This document shows, one piece after another, positions 16,249 through 24,517 of a stretch of 37,569 nt of DNA. Position numbers and translations under genes: made by a program. Source of the stretch: CAYOPZ01 sp964406005 (GTDB lineage Bacteria > Bacteroidota > Bacteroidia > Bacteroidales > SM23-62). The DNA is taken from assembly GCA_964406005.1 (NCBI GenBank), contig CAYOPZ010000028.1, forward strand, positions 1 through 37,569, given 5' to 3'. How positions within the stretch are numbered: position 1 is the first letter of the stretch; every line of letters begins with the position of its first letter. The notes beneath the pieces were generated by a model that was not told where the DNA came from, did not search any database, and saw nothing but the letters and a program-made list of their open reading frames with translations.

Positions 16249-17088
16249 ATGGCAAAAAAAAACGATGACGAGATGTCCTTTCTCGAACACCTTGAGGTGT
16301 TGAGATGGCATATCCTCAGGTCTATTCTGGTCATCGTTCTGTTCGCAATAATTGCCTTCATCTTCAAGGGCATCGTCTTTAACGACATCCTTCTCGCACC
16401 GAAAATGCCTGAATTCATAACAAACCGGCTGCTGTGTGAATTCGGACAGAGAATTAACATCCTCAAGCTCTGCATCAATACCAAACCCCTGGAAGTGATC
16501 AGCATTAAGATGGCAGGCCAGTTCTCCATGCATATCATGGTCTCGCTGGTCGCCGGCCTGGTCGTTGCCTTTCCCTATGTGTTCTACGAGATGTGGACAT
16601 TTGTCGTGCCTGCATTGTACACCAGGGAAAAGCGCCATGCCAGGGGGGCTGTATTCTACAGTTCCGTATTATTCCTGATGGGGGTGGTTTTCGGATATTT
16701 TGTGATCGTCCCCCTGTCCGTACATTTCCTGGGTTCCTACAGTGTGAGCGAGGAGGTGACAAACCAGATCAACCTGATTTCCTATGTTTCGACCATCGCC
16801 TCTGTGGTGCTTGCAGCCGGGATCGTTTTCGAACTGCCCATCCTGGTGTATTTCCTGTCCAGGGTGGGGCTGGTAACACCGAAATTCCTGAAGAAATACA
16901 GAAGACATTCACTGGTGCTGATCCTGGCCCTGTCGGCCATCATAACGCCCCCGGATATTTTCAGCCAGCTGCTGGTGTCCGGCCCGCTGATCATATTGTA
17001 CGAGGCGGGTATAGGCATTTCCCGGCGCATTTACAGGAAACAGGCCTTGCAGGATGATAAGAAAGAGAAAAAGGATGAAAAAACATAA
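16249..17088 (+). CDS. tatC: Sec-independent translocase subunit TatC
   Basis: TatC is the membrane receptor for twin-arginine signal peptides. The product has 279 aa. The cytoplasmic N-terminus carries MSFLEHLEVLRWHILRS, the family's SFxxHLxELR block. Six hydrophobic helices follow, with the FPYVFYEMWTFVVPALYTREKR region and ITPPDIFSQ typical of the family. A charged Lys-rich tail ends the protein. tatA is not nearby. lptB follows after 30 bp. Confidence 0.96.
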   Translation: MAKKNDDEMSFLEHLEVLRWHILRSILVIVLFAIIAFIFKGIVFNDILLAPKMPEFITNRLLCEFGQRINILKLCINTKPLEVISIKMAGQFSMHIMVSLVAGLVVAFPYVFYEMWTFVVPALYTREKRHARGAVFYSSVLFLMGVVFGYFVIVPLSVHFLGSYSVSEEVTNQINLISYVSTIASVVLAAGIVFELPILVYFLSRVGLVTPKFLKKYRRHSLVLILALSAIITPPDIFSQLLVSGPLIILYEAGIGISRRIYRKQALQDDKKEKKDEKT

Positions 17089-17118
17089 TTCGTTTTTTAC
17101 CGTTGAATTAAAAGCACT

Positions 17119-17841
17119 ATGAGACTGCACACCGATAAACTGGTTAAGAGATACAGGTCCCGTGCCGTGGTGAAAAGGGTCTCCATCGACGTGGAGCAGG
17201 GAGAGATCGTGGGATTGCTGGGTCCGAACGGTGCCGGGAAAACAACCACTTTTTATATGATCGTAGGGCTCATCGCTCCCAATGAAGGCAAGATATTCAT
17301 GGATGAGGAGGAGATTACCAGGGAGCCGGTGTACAGGCGTGCCAGGCTGGGCATAGGTTACCTTTCCCAGGAAGCTTCCGTGTTTCGCAAGCTCAGTGTC
17401 GAAGACAATCTTCTGGCCGTCCTTGAAATGTCGGGTTTGTCCAGGGAAGAACAGAGACAGCGGGCGGAGGCCCTGCTCAAGGAATTCGGCCTGACGAAAA
17501 TACGCAAAAGCCTGGGTATCAATTTGTCCGGCGGTGAACGAAGGAGGACTGAGATTGCCCGCGCCCTGGCCCTGAGCCCCAGGTTTTTCCTGCTCGACGA
17601 ACCCTTTGCAGGGGTCGATCCCATCGCAGTGGAGGACATTCAGGAGATTGTTTCAAATCTGAAGAACAAGAATATTGGGATATTGATCACGGATCACAAC
17701 GTTCATGAAACGCTTTCGATAACAGACAGGGCATACCTCCTGTTCGAGGGGAACATACTGAAGTCGGGAACATCCGATGAACTGGCCAGGGACGAACAGG
17801 TCCGGAGGTTGTACCTTGGCAAGAACTTCGAACTGCGCTGA
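17119..17841 (+). CDS. lptB: LPS export ABC transporter ATPase LptB
   Basis: LptB powers LptFG, which pulls lipopolysaccharide from the inner membrane into the Lpt bridge. The product has 240 aa. Walker A GPNGAGKT is at 35-42, the signature is LSGGERRR, Walker B is FFLLDEPFAGVDP and the switch is TDHNV. The segments GYLSQEASVFRKLSVEDN and FAGVDPIAVEDIQ are hallmarks of LptB rather than of amino-acid transporter ATPases. It is probably co-transcribed with tatC. Confidence 0.95.
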   Translation: MRLHTDKLVKRYRSRAVVKRVSIDVEQGEIVGLLGPNGAGKTTTFYMIVGLIAPNEGKIFMDEEEITREPVYRRARLGIGYLSQEASVFRKLSVEDNLLAVLEMSGLSREEQRQRAEALLKEFGLTKIRKSLGINLSGGERRRTEIARALALSPRFFLLDEPFAGVDPIAVEDIQEIVSNLKNKNIGILITDHNVHETLSITDRAYLLFEGNILKSGTSDELARDEQVRRLYLGKNFELR

Positions 17842-17884
17842 TTATCTTTCCTTAAATCAGAGATTCAGACTCATCATACCTGCT

Positions 17885-17916
17885 TTTGACTTTTTGACCG
17901 AAAAACGATAAATTTG
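17885..17916 (+). promoter_or_regulatory. Promoter for tRNA-Leu and possibly tig-clpP-clpX
   Basis: TTTG at 17885-17888, 20 nt, then TAAATTTG at 17909-17916 closely match the Bacteroidota consensus. Transcription would start near 17923, six bases before the mature tRNA. No terminator is seen between the tRNA and tig. Confidence 0.7.
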
Positions 17917-17928
17917 CGCCTTAAATTT

Positions 17929-18010
17929 GCGGATGTGGCGGAATTGGTAGACGCTCCAGACTTAGGATCTGGTGCCTTAGGGCGTAGGGGTTCGAGTCCC
18001 TTCATCCGCA
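17929..18010 (+). tRNA. tRNA-Leu (anticodon TAG)
   Basis: The 82-nt cloverleaf has acceptor stem GCGGATG/CATCCGC with discriminator A, anticodon stem CCAGA/TCTGG around the loop CTTAGGA (anticodon TAG, reading CUA-type Leu codons), a long class II variable arm, and T arm GGGGTTCGAGTCCC. The CCA end is not encoded. Confidence 0.96.
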
Positions 18011-18040
18011 CTTAAAAATGATAAAAACGGGACGGAAATC

Positions 18041-19399
18041 ATGCAGATCACCAGAGAAGATATCGATCAGTTGAATGCGGTACTGAAAGTCAGGGTAGAA
18101 GAAAAGGATTATGATGAAAGGGTGGATGAAGTGTTGAAAGATTACAGGAAAAAGATGAAAATGGACGGGTTCAGGCCGGGGAAGGTACCGGCCGGAATCG
18201 TGAACAGGATGTACAGGACGCCGGTCAAGATCGAGCAGATCAACAAGCTCGTCTCGGACTCCGTTTCCCGGTACCTTTCAGAGGAAAAGATCAGGATCCT
18301 CGGCGAGCCCCTCCCGGATGAAGCGCAGCGGAAGGACATTGACTGGGAAAACCAGTCGGATTTTGAATTCCGTTTCGACCTGGGGCTTGCACCCGAACTG
18401 GAAATAAACCTTTCGCAGAAGGACAGGGTCCCCCTGTACGAGATACAGGTAGACAGGAATATGATCGAAGAAACAAAGGAATCATATGCGCGCAGGATGG
18501 GGAAAATGATTCCGCTTGAACAGGTCACCGACTCGGCGGTGATAAGGGCTGATTTTGTCCAGATCGACAGGGACGGCAATCCGGTGGACGGCGGGATCGT
18601 GTCGAAGGATGCGAAATTCAGCATGGAAGTGATCGGGGACGGGAAAACAAAAACAGATTTTACGGCCAGGCAGGCAGGGGATTCTGTCGACTTCGATATC
18701 CGGAGCGCTTTTCCCAATGACAACGAAGTGGCGTCGCTGCTGAAGATCGACAAGTCTGCCGTAGCGGAGATCGCACCCCGTTTTCGCTGCACCATCACGG
18801 ATATATCCCGCTTTGAAAAAGCCGTGATAGACCAGGATCTGTTCGATAAGCTTTACGGAGAGGATGTGGTAAAGACCGAAGCGGAGTTTGAGCAGAAGAT
18901 CACCCTGGAGCTTCAAAAAGACCTTTCGCGGAATGCAGATTACCGGTTTGCAATGGATGCAAGACAAATGCTCCTTAAAAAACTGAAATTCAGCCTTCCG
19001 GCGGATTTTCTGAAAAGATGGCTGACCCTTGTCAATGAAGGAAAGGTCACGGCGGAGAAGATCGCGGAAGATTATCCGAAGTTTGAAGATGACCTGAAAT
19101 GGCAGCTGGTCCGCGATCAGATCATCAGGGTCCGGGAGATCAAGGTGGAAGCCGCCGAGGTGAAGGCCCAGGCAAGGGAAATTGCCAGAATGCAATTACA
19201 GCAATACGGCATTATGGATATTCCCGCAGAAAACCTTGAAAACTATGCCGGCGAGATGCTGAAAAACGAGGATGAAGTAAAAAAGGTATACGAAAGGCTG
19301 TACGAGCAGAAGGTGATGGATTACCTGAAGGAAAGCATCAGGATTGATAATAAGCAGATTACACTTGAAAAATTCAATAAATTGTTCGAGAATAACTAA
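18041..19399 (+). CDS. tig: Trigger factor
   Basis: Trigger factor is the ribosome-bound chaperone that meets nascent chains at the exit tunnel. The product has 452 aa. The ribosome-docking signature GFRPGKVP lies near residue 43-50. The middle PPIase-like domain (about 150-250) is divergent and lacks an obvious FKBP active-site pattern, which I believe is common in Bacteroidota. The C-terminal helical arms follow. It begins 30 bp after tRNA-Leu and precedes clpP by 24 bp, the widespread tig-clpP-clpX order. Confidence 0.95.
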   Translation: MQITREDIDQLNAVLKVRVEEKDYDERVDEVLKDYRKKMKMDGFRPGKVPAGIVNRMYRTPVKIEQINKLVSDSVSRYLSEEKIRILGEPLPDEAQRKDIDWENQSDFEFRFDLGLAPELEINLSQKDRVPLYEIQVDRNMIEETKESYARRMGKMIPLEQVTDSAVIRADFVQIDRDGNPVDGGIVSKDAKFSMEVIGDGKTKTDFTARQAGDSVDFDIRSAFPNDNEVASLLKIDKSAVAEIAPRFRCTITDISRFEKAVIDQDLFDKLYGEDVVKTEAEFEQKITLELQKDLSRNADYRFAMDARQMLLKKLKFSLPADFLKRWLTLVNEGKVTAEKIAEDYPKFEDDLKWQLVRDQIIRVREIKVEAAEVKAQAREIARMQLQQYGIMDIPAENLENYAGEMLKNEDEVKKVYERLYEQKVMDYLKESIRIDNKQITLEKFNKLFENN

Positions 19400-19423
19400 A
19401 TTCGCATAAAAAAGAGATCAGCC

Positions 19424-20107
19424 ATGGACCCGAACGAGTTTAACAAATACGCTGTCAAGCACATGGGGATCAGCAGCATGACCCTCCAGAGATATACTTC
19501 CATCTGGAGCAATTATATATCCCCGACCATTATAGAGGAAAGGCAGCTGAATATTGCCAGCATGGATGTTTTTTCGAGATTGATGATGGACCGGATCATT
19601 TTTCTGGGTCTCCCCATCGACGACTATGTGGCCAATATCATACAGGCGCAGCTGCTGTTCCTTGATTCCTCCGATCCTTCCAAAGACATACAGATCTATT
19701 TCAATACACCGGGAGGTTCCGTTCATGCAGGACTCGGGATCTATGATACCATGCAGTATATCGGTTCGGATGTGGCAAGCATCTGCACCGGAATGGCGGC
19801 ATCCATGGGAGCCGTCCTGCTGACCGCGGGTACCAAGGGAAAACGTTCCGCCCTCGGTCATTCACGGATCATGATACACCAGCCTATGGGAGGAGCGCAG
19901 GGAACCGCTTCGGATATTGAGATCGCCACAAAGGAGATGCTGAAACTGAAAAGGGAGCTTTATCAGATCCTCGCAAACCATTCGGGCAATCCCATTGACA
20001 AGATCGAGAAGGATTCCGACCGCGATCACTGGATGACGGCACAGGAAGCCCTCGATTACGGAATGATCGACGAGGTGCTTTCAAAGGGAAGAGAGGTTAA
20101 AAAATAA
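19424..20107 (+). CDS. clpP: ATP-dependent Clp protease proteolytic subunit
   Basis: ClpP forms the double-heptamer chamber that degrades proteins fed by ClpX or ClpC. The product has 227 aa. The catalytic triad is Ser127 (GMAASMGA), His152 (IMIHQPMGG) and Asp201, with spacings of 25 and 49 residues as in E. coli ClpP. An N-terminal extension of about 30 residues before the conserved core (IIEERQLNI) is probably removed or ordered on the ring entrance. It sits between tig and clpX, with 15 bp to clpX. Confidence 0.97.
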   Translation: MDPNEFNKYAVKHMGISSMTLQRYTSIWSNYISPTIIEERQLNIASMDVFSRLMMDRIIFLGLPIDDYVANIIQAQLLFLDSSDPSKDIQIYFNTPGGSVHAGLGIYDTMQYIGSDVASICTGMAASMGAVLLTAGTKGKRSALGHSRIMIHQPMGGAQGTASDIEIATKEMLKLKRELYQILANHSGNPIDKIEKDSDRDHWMTAQEALDYGMIDEVLSKGREVKK

Positions 20108-20122
20108 TTCTATATTTACATT

Positions 20123-21343
20123 ATGGACAGATGTTCCTTTTGCGGCCGTGAAAAACGCGATACCAACCTGCTCATTGCAGGCATATCGGGACATATCTGC
20201 GATTCCTGTATAGAGCAGGCAAACAGCATACTGCAGGAAGAGCTTAAAAAGAAAAATGAATTTGATGTAGACCAGATCAAGCTCTCCACACCCGCCGAGA
20301 TCAAGACATTCCTCGACCAGTATGTAATCGGGCAGGACTATGCCAAAAAGTATATTGCCGTGGCTGTCTACAACCACTACAAAAGGCTTGTTCATGTCAA
20401 GAAACAGGAAGCCAACGATGTGGAGATCGAGAAATCCAATATCGTCCTGGTGGGGGAAACAGGTACGGGTAAAACACTGCTGGCAAGGACGATTGCCAAA
20501 ATGCTGCATGTTCCCTTTACCATTGTCGATGCCACCGTGCTTACCGAGGCCGGGTATGTGGGAGAGGACATCGAAAGCATACTGACCCGTCTTTTACAGG
20601 TGGCAGACTACAACGTGGAAGCCGCCGAGAAGGGAATCGTTTTTATAGATGAGATAGATAAGATAGCGCGTAAAAGCGATAATCCTTCCATAACAAGGGA
20701 TGTTTCGGGAGAAGGGGTCCAGCAGGGCCTGCTCAAGCTGCTCGAGGGTTCCGTCGTGAATGTCCCACCCCAGGGAGGCAGGAAACACCCCGATCAGAAA
20801 ATGATCCCTGTAAACACGAAGAACATTCTTTTCATTTGCGGAGGAGCCTTCGACGGCATTGAAAAGAAGATCGGGCAGCGGCTCAATACCAAGACGGTGG
20901 GTTATACGGCGGTGAAGGATGCGGACAAGGTGGACCGCGGCAATTTGCTGCAATATGTCGCACCGCAGGACCTGAAAGCCTTCGGGCTGATCCCCGAGAT
21001 CGTGGGGAGGCTTCCCGTGCTGGCATTTCTGAACCCGCTCGACAAGGATGCATTGAGGAATATTCTCACCGAGCCCAAAAATGCCATCATCAAGCAGTAC
21101 AAGCGCCTGTTTGATATGGACGGGATCAAGCTGTCCTTCGATGAGGAGGTTATGAACTACATCGTGGAAAAATCGATTGAATTCAAGCTGGGCGCAAGGG
21201 GACTGCGTTCCATTTGCGAAGCCATCATGATCGATGCGATGTTCGATCTTCCTTCCGGGCAATCAAAAGAGATCCATGTGGACCTGGGATATGCCACCAA
21301 GAAATTTGAAAAGTCGGATGTCAAAAGGCTTCGTGCCGCATGA
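20123..21343 (+). CDS. clpX: ATP-dependent Clp protease ATP-binding subunit ClpX
   Basis: ClpX unfolds substrates and threads them into ClpP. The product has 406 aa. The zinc-binding domain uses Cys4, Cys7, Cys26 and Cys29. Walker A GETGTGKT is at 111-118, the pore loop is GYVGED, Walker B is IVFIDEIDK, and sensor 2 is in KLGARGLRS. At the position of the IGF loop that docks into ClpP, the sequence reads TVGYTA, so the tripeptide is VGY rather than the E. coli IGF. I believe this is usual in the phylum. The trp promoter begins 9 bp after its stop. Confidence 0.97.
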   Translation: MDRCSFCGREKRDTNLLIAGISGHICDSCIEQANSILQEELKKKNEFDVDQIKLSTPAEIKTFLDQYVIGQDYAKKYIAVAVYNHYKRLVHVKKQEANDVEIEKSNIVLVGETGTGKTLLARTIAKMLHVPFTIVDATVLTEAGYVGEDIESILTRLLQVADYNVEAAEKGIVFIDEIDKIARKSDNPSITRDVSGEGVQQGLLKLLEGSVVNVPPQGGRKHPDQKMIPVNTKNILFICGGAFDGIEKKIGQRLNTKTVGYTAVKDADKVDRGNLLQYVAPQDLKAFGLIPEIVGRLPVLAFLNPLDKDALRNILTEPKNAIIKQYKRLFDMDGIKLSFDEEVMNYIVEKSIEFKLGARGLRSICEAIMIDAMFDLPSGQSKEIHVDLGYATKKFEKSDVKRLRAA

Positions 21344-21352
21344 CAGATTTAT

Positions 21353-21383
21353 TTTGATTTTACACGGAAATTGCATTTCTTTG
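21353..21383 (+). promoter_or_regulatory. Promoter of the trp operon
   Basis: TTTG at 21353-21356, exactly 19 nt, then TTTCTTTG at 21376-21383 match TTTG-N19-TAnnTTTG with one mismatch. Transcription would begin near 21390, about 13 nt before the leader peptide ATG. The position just after clpX and ahead of the leader peptide supports the call. Confidence 0.65.
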
Positions 21384-21402
21384 AATTGATTTTAAACCTT
21401 TC

Positions 21403-21465
21403 ATGAAGTTAAACACACATAATATCTGGTACTGGCACAAATCTCCGAATTTCGTCCGTGAGTAG
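21403..21465 (+). CDS. trpL: trp leader peptide (attenuator peptide)
   Basis: A 20-codon reading frame from ATG 21403 to TAG 21463-21465 contains the core NIWYWHK, with Trp codons at residues 9 and 11 (21427-21429 and 21433-21435). Two Trp in 20 residues is far above the normal frequency. It lies after a promoter and before a terminator in front of trpE. By analogy with enteric trpL, a ribosome held at these codons when charged tRNA-Trp is scarce would change the RNA fold and let transcription reach trpE. The frame and codons are seen directly; the mechanism is inferred. Confidence 0.8.
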   Translation: MKLNTHNIWYWHKSPNFVRE

Positions 21466-21470
21466 TGCCA
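21433..21470 (+). promoter_or_regulatory. trp leader switch elements
   Basis: TGGCAC (21433-21438), which contains the second Trp codon, pairs exactly with GTGCCA (21465-21470), which begins at the last base of the leader stop codon. This resembles a 1:2 stem. CCGTGA (21456-21461), inside the last leader codons, is complementary to TCACGG (21509-21514) in the loop and right arm of the terminator, so it could act as an antiterminator when left uncovered. A ribosome at the leader stop would cover it. The complementarities are seen; the switching is inferred. Confidence 0.5.
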
Positions 21471-21494
21471 AACCCGTATTATGCATAAAATAAG

Positions 21495-21526
21495 AAAAGG
21501 CCTGCCGATCACGGCAGGCCTTTTTT
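21495..21526 (+). terminator. Attenuator terminator before trpE
   Basis: A strong hairpin has left arm 21495-21507 and right arm 21512-21524. The GC core GGCCTGCCG/CGGCAGGCC closes on a 4-nt loop and is flanked by pairing A and T runs that end in six T. It is a strong intrinsic terminator, yet it sits 13-15 nt before the trpE ATG, downstream of the trp promoter and leader peptide. It is therefore most likely a regulated attenuator and not the end of clpX. Confidence 0.9.
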
Positions 21527-21538
21527 AGTATAAACGAC

Positions 21539-22945
21539 ATGAAAAAAACAAACATTCATACAGAAGTCAGACAAATACTGGCCGATACCATTACACCTGT
21601 GAGCATTTATCTTCGGTTCAGGGACATATTTCCCCGGTCCGTTTTGCTTGAAAGTTCAGACTACCATGCAAGCGAGGGCAGTTATTCGTTTATCTGCCTG
21701 CAGCCCTTTGCATCCTTCGTGGTGGAAGGAAAACAGATAAAGCGGCTGCGCGAAGGGGAACAGCCCGAAATACAGGAGATCACACCGAAGGTTTCGGTGC
21801 CCGACGAGCTGAACCGTTTTGTCCGCTCATTCCGGATCAGCGGGAAGGATGCAAGGATCAGGACCAACGGTATTTTCGGATACTCGAGCTATGATGCGGT
21901 CAGGCATTTCGAGGAAATAGACATCCCGGGCAATCCCCGGGAGACCTATGCCATCCCGGACATGGTCTACTCGGTGTACAGGATCATCATTGCCATCAAT
22001 CATTTCCAGAATACCCTTACCGTGCTTGAGAACCAGACGGAGGGATATGCAGGCCAGATAGATTACATACAATCCCTTATTTACAACCGGAATTTCGCCA
22101 CCTATCCTTTCGCTCCCAGTGCGGAAGAAAAGTCGAACCTTACCGACGGGGAATATATGGATATGGTGTCCAAAGGAAAGGAGCACTGCCATCGCGGGGA
22201 TGTATTCCAGATCGTGCTGTCCCGCCAGTTCCGGCAGGATTTCACCGGGGATGAATTCAATGTTTACCGCTGTCTCCGCTCGATCAATCCCTCCCCCTAC
22301 CTTTTTTATTTTGATTACGGGAGCTACAGGATATTCGGCTCGTCTCCAGAGGCACTTCTGCAGATCAAGGACAGGGTGGCCTATATTCATCCCATAGCGG
22401 GGACCTTTCAGAGAACGGGTGACGATGAAAAAGACAAGGATCTGGCCGTGGAACTTACCCGTGACAAAAAGGAAAATGCAGAGCACATCATGCTTGTCGA
22501 CCTGGCCCGGAACGATCTCAGCAGGAATGCCGGCAATGTGGTGGTGGAAACCTACCGCGAAATACAGTTCTATTCACATGTGATCCACATGGTTTCGAAG
22601 GTATCGGGGATGCTTGCCGAAGACTACAATGCCATACGGGTTCTGGCGGATACCTTCCCGGCCGGGACCCTTTCCGGGGCGCCCAAATACAAGGCCATGG
22701 AACTCATAGACAGGTATGAAAACCAGAACCGGGGATATTACGGCGGAGGGATAGGGTACATCGGTTTTGACGGGGATTTCAACCATGCCATCATGATCCG
22801 TTCCTTCCTGAGCATGAACAATACCCTGTTTTACCAGGCCGGGGCGGGCATCGTGGCAGACTCTGTGGAAAAAAAGGAACTGCAGGAAGTGAATAACAAG
22901 CTCATGGCGCTCAAGAGGGCCATTGACATGGCAAAAGGAATATGA
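21539..22945 (+). CDS. trpE: Anthranilate synthase component I
   Basis: TrpE converts chorismate and glutamine-derived ammonia to anthranilate, the committed step to tryptophan. The product has 468 aa. The LLESS motif at 36-40 is the site for feedback inhibition by tryptophan. The chorismate-binding core shows IAGTFQRTGDDEKD, LARNDLSRN, FPAGTLSGAPK and YYGGGIGYIGFDG. It is first in trpEGDCFBA, directly behind the attenuator, so both transcription and activity appear to be controlled by tryptophan. trpG follows after one base. Confidence 0.97.
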   Translation: MKKTNIHTEVRQILADTITPVSIYLRFRDIFPRSVLLESSDYHASEGSYSFICLQPFASFVVEGKQIKRLREGEQPEIQEITPKVSVPDELNRFVRSFRISGKDARIRTNGIFGYSSYDAVRHFEEIDIPGNPRETYAIPDMVYSVYRIIIAINHFQNTLTVLENQTEGYAGQIDYIQSLIYNRNFATYPFAPSAEEKSNLTDGEYMDMVSKGKEHCHRGDVFQIVLSRQFRQDFTGDEFNVYRCLRSINPSPYLFYFDYGSYRIFGSSPEALLQIKDRVAYIHPIAGTFQRTGDDEKDKDLAVELTRDKKENAEHIMLVDLARNDLSRNAGNVVVETYREIQFYSHVIHMVSKVSGMLAEDYNAIRVLADTFPAGTLSGAPKYKAMELIDRYENQNRGYYGGGIGYIGFDGDFNHAIMIRSFLSMNNTLFYQAGAGIVADSVEKKELQEVNNKLMALKRAIDMAKGI

Positions 22946-22946
22946 G

Positions 22947-23525
22947 ATGGAGAAAGTGGTCGTAATAGACAACTATGATTCATTTACCTACAATCTGGTG
23001 CATGCATTCAGGCAGATCACCGGGGACAGCGTGGATGTATTCAGGAACGACAGGCTGAATATGGCGGACCTCGACAGGTATTCCCATATCGTCCTGTCGC
23101 CCGGACCGGGGATCCCCGATGAAGCGGGAAGCCTGAAAGGGCTCATCAGGACCTTTGCCCCGGTCAAGAGGATACTCGGGGTATGCCTGGGGCACCAGGC
23201 GATCGCCGAGGTGTTCGGAGGCAGGCTGACCAATATAAGCAAGGTCTTCCACGGGGTATCCACCCGGATAAAGGTGCTTGACAGGGAGGATTACCTTTAC
23301 AGGAACATCCCGGAGGAATTCGAGGGGGGAAGGTATCATTCCTGGATCGTTTCCACGAAGGACCTGCCGTCCTGCCTGAAAATCACGGCCCGGGCCGAGG
23401 ACGGTGAGATCATGGGGATCAGCCATACGGAGTATGATGTCAGGGGGGTGCAGTTTCACCCTGAATCCGTTCTCACCCGGCACGGGGAAGAAATATTGTC
23501 GAACTGGTTTATGTATCAGCCATGA
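22947..23525 (+). CDS. trpG: Anthranilate synthase component II (glutamine amidotransferase)
   Basis: TrpG releases ammonia from glutamine for TrpE. The product has 192 aa from the ATG at 22947; an earlier in-frame start at 22923 lies inside trpE and is not supported by the family N-terminus (VVVIDNYDSFTYNLV). The class I amidotransferase triad is Cys80 (GVCLGHQ), His171 and Glu173 (VQFHPES). It could also serve folate synthesis as PabA, since no separate pabA is seen here. Its stop overlaps the trpD start (ATGA). Confidence 0.96.
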   Translation: MEKVVVIDNYDSFTYNLVHAFRQITGDSVDVFRNDRLNMADLDRYSHIVLSPGPGIPDEAGSLKGLIRTFAPVKRILGVCLGHQAIAEVFGGRLTNISKVFHGVSTRIKVLDREDYLYRNIPEEFEGGRYHSWIVSTKDLPSCLKITARAEDGEIMGISHTEYDVRGVQFHPESVLTRHGEEILSNWFMYQP

Positions 23526-24517
23526 AAGAAACACTGAACTACCTTTATGAGCACAAGACCCTTGACAGGGAAGAAGCAAAAAAAGTGCTGACCAATATGG
23601 CAAAGGGGATCTACAACCATTCGCAGATCGCCTCCTTCATCAGCGTATACCTCATGCGGAGCATTACCGTGGAAGAGCTTACGGGGTTCCGGGACGCACT
23701 GCTGAGCCTGTGCATACCCATAGACCTGTCGGCCTGGGATACGATTGACCTCTGCGGGACCGGTGGTGACGGCAAGGATACCTTCAACATCTCCACGCTT
23801 ACCTCGTTCGTGGTGGCCGGCGCAGGCGTGAAAGTGGCCAAGCACGGAAATTACGGCGTATCCTCCTCATGCGGTTCCTCGAACCTCATGGAATTTGGCG
23901 GTTATGCCTTTTCGAACGATGAAGGCAAGCTTCAGAAAGAAATTGAGAAAGCGGGGATATGTTTTCTGCATGCACCCCTTTTTAACCCGGCCATGAAAAA
24001 TGTCGCCCCTGTGAGAAAAGATCTGGGCGTGAAGACATTTTTCAACATGCTCGGCCCTATGGTGAATCCCAGCTTCCCCTCCAGGCAGCTTGTGGGCGTT
24101 TACAGCCTGGAACTGTCAAGGATATACAATTACCTGTACCAGGCAACCGATAAGCAATATGTGATCCTCCACAGTCTCGACGGGTATGACGAAGTATCCC
24201 TGACCGGGCCCTGCAAGGTGATCACCCGCGATATGGAAAGGATAATGCAGCCCGGGGACCTGGGCCTGAAGGTGCATCCGCCGGAACAGCTTTCGGGCGG
24301 CAGCACCGTAAAGGAGGCAATGAAGATCTTCATGGGTGTACTCGACAACGATTGCACCGCTGCGCAGAAGGAGGTGGTCATTGCGAATGCCGGGCTGGGG
24401 CTGAAGGCCTGTTTCCCCGGCCTGGATCTCGGCGACTGCATGGCCCGGGCGGGAGAATCCATTGAAAGCGGGGCCGCGAAAAAAGCCTTTACCACACTGA
24501 TGGAAATGAACGGATGA
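23522..24517 (+). CDS. trpD: Anthranilate phosphoribosyltransferase
   Basis: TrpD transfers phosphoribose from PRPP to anthranilate. The product has 331 aa. The PRPP-binding GTGGDG is at 79-84, followed by KDTFNIST and the KHGNYGVSSSCGS block. Both ends overlap neighbours by four bases, which indicates translational coupling. Confidence 0.97.
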   Translation: MKETLNYLYEHKTLDREEAKKVLTNMAKGIYNHSQIASFISVYLMRSITVEELTGFRDALLSLCIPIDLSAWDTIDLCGTGGDGKDTFNISTLTSFVVAGAGVKVAKHGNYGVSSSCGSSNLMEFGGYAFSNDEGKLQKEIEKAGICFLHAPLFNPAMKNVAPVRKDLGVKTFFNMLGPMVNPSFPSRQLVGVYSLELSRIYNYLYQATDKQYVILHSLDGYDEVSLTGPCKVITRDMERIMQPGDLGLKVHPPEQLSGGSTVKEAMKIFMGVLDNDCTAAQKEVVIANAGLGLKACFPGLDLGDCMARAGESIESGAAKKAFTTLMEMNG

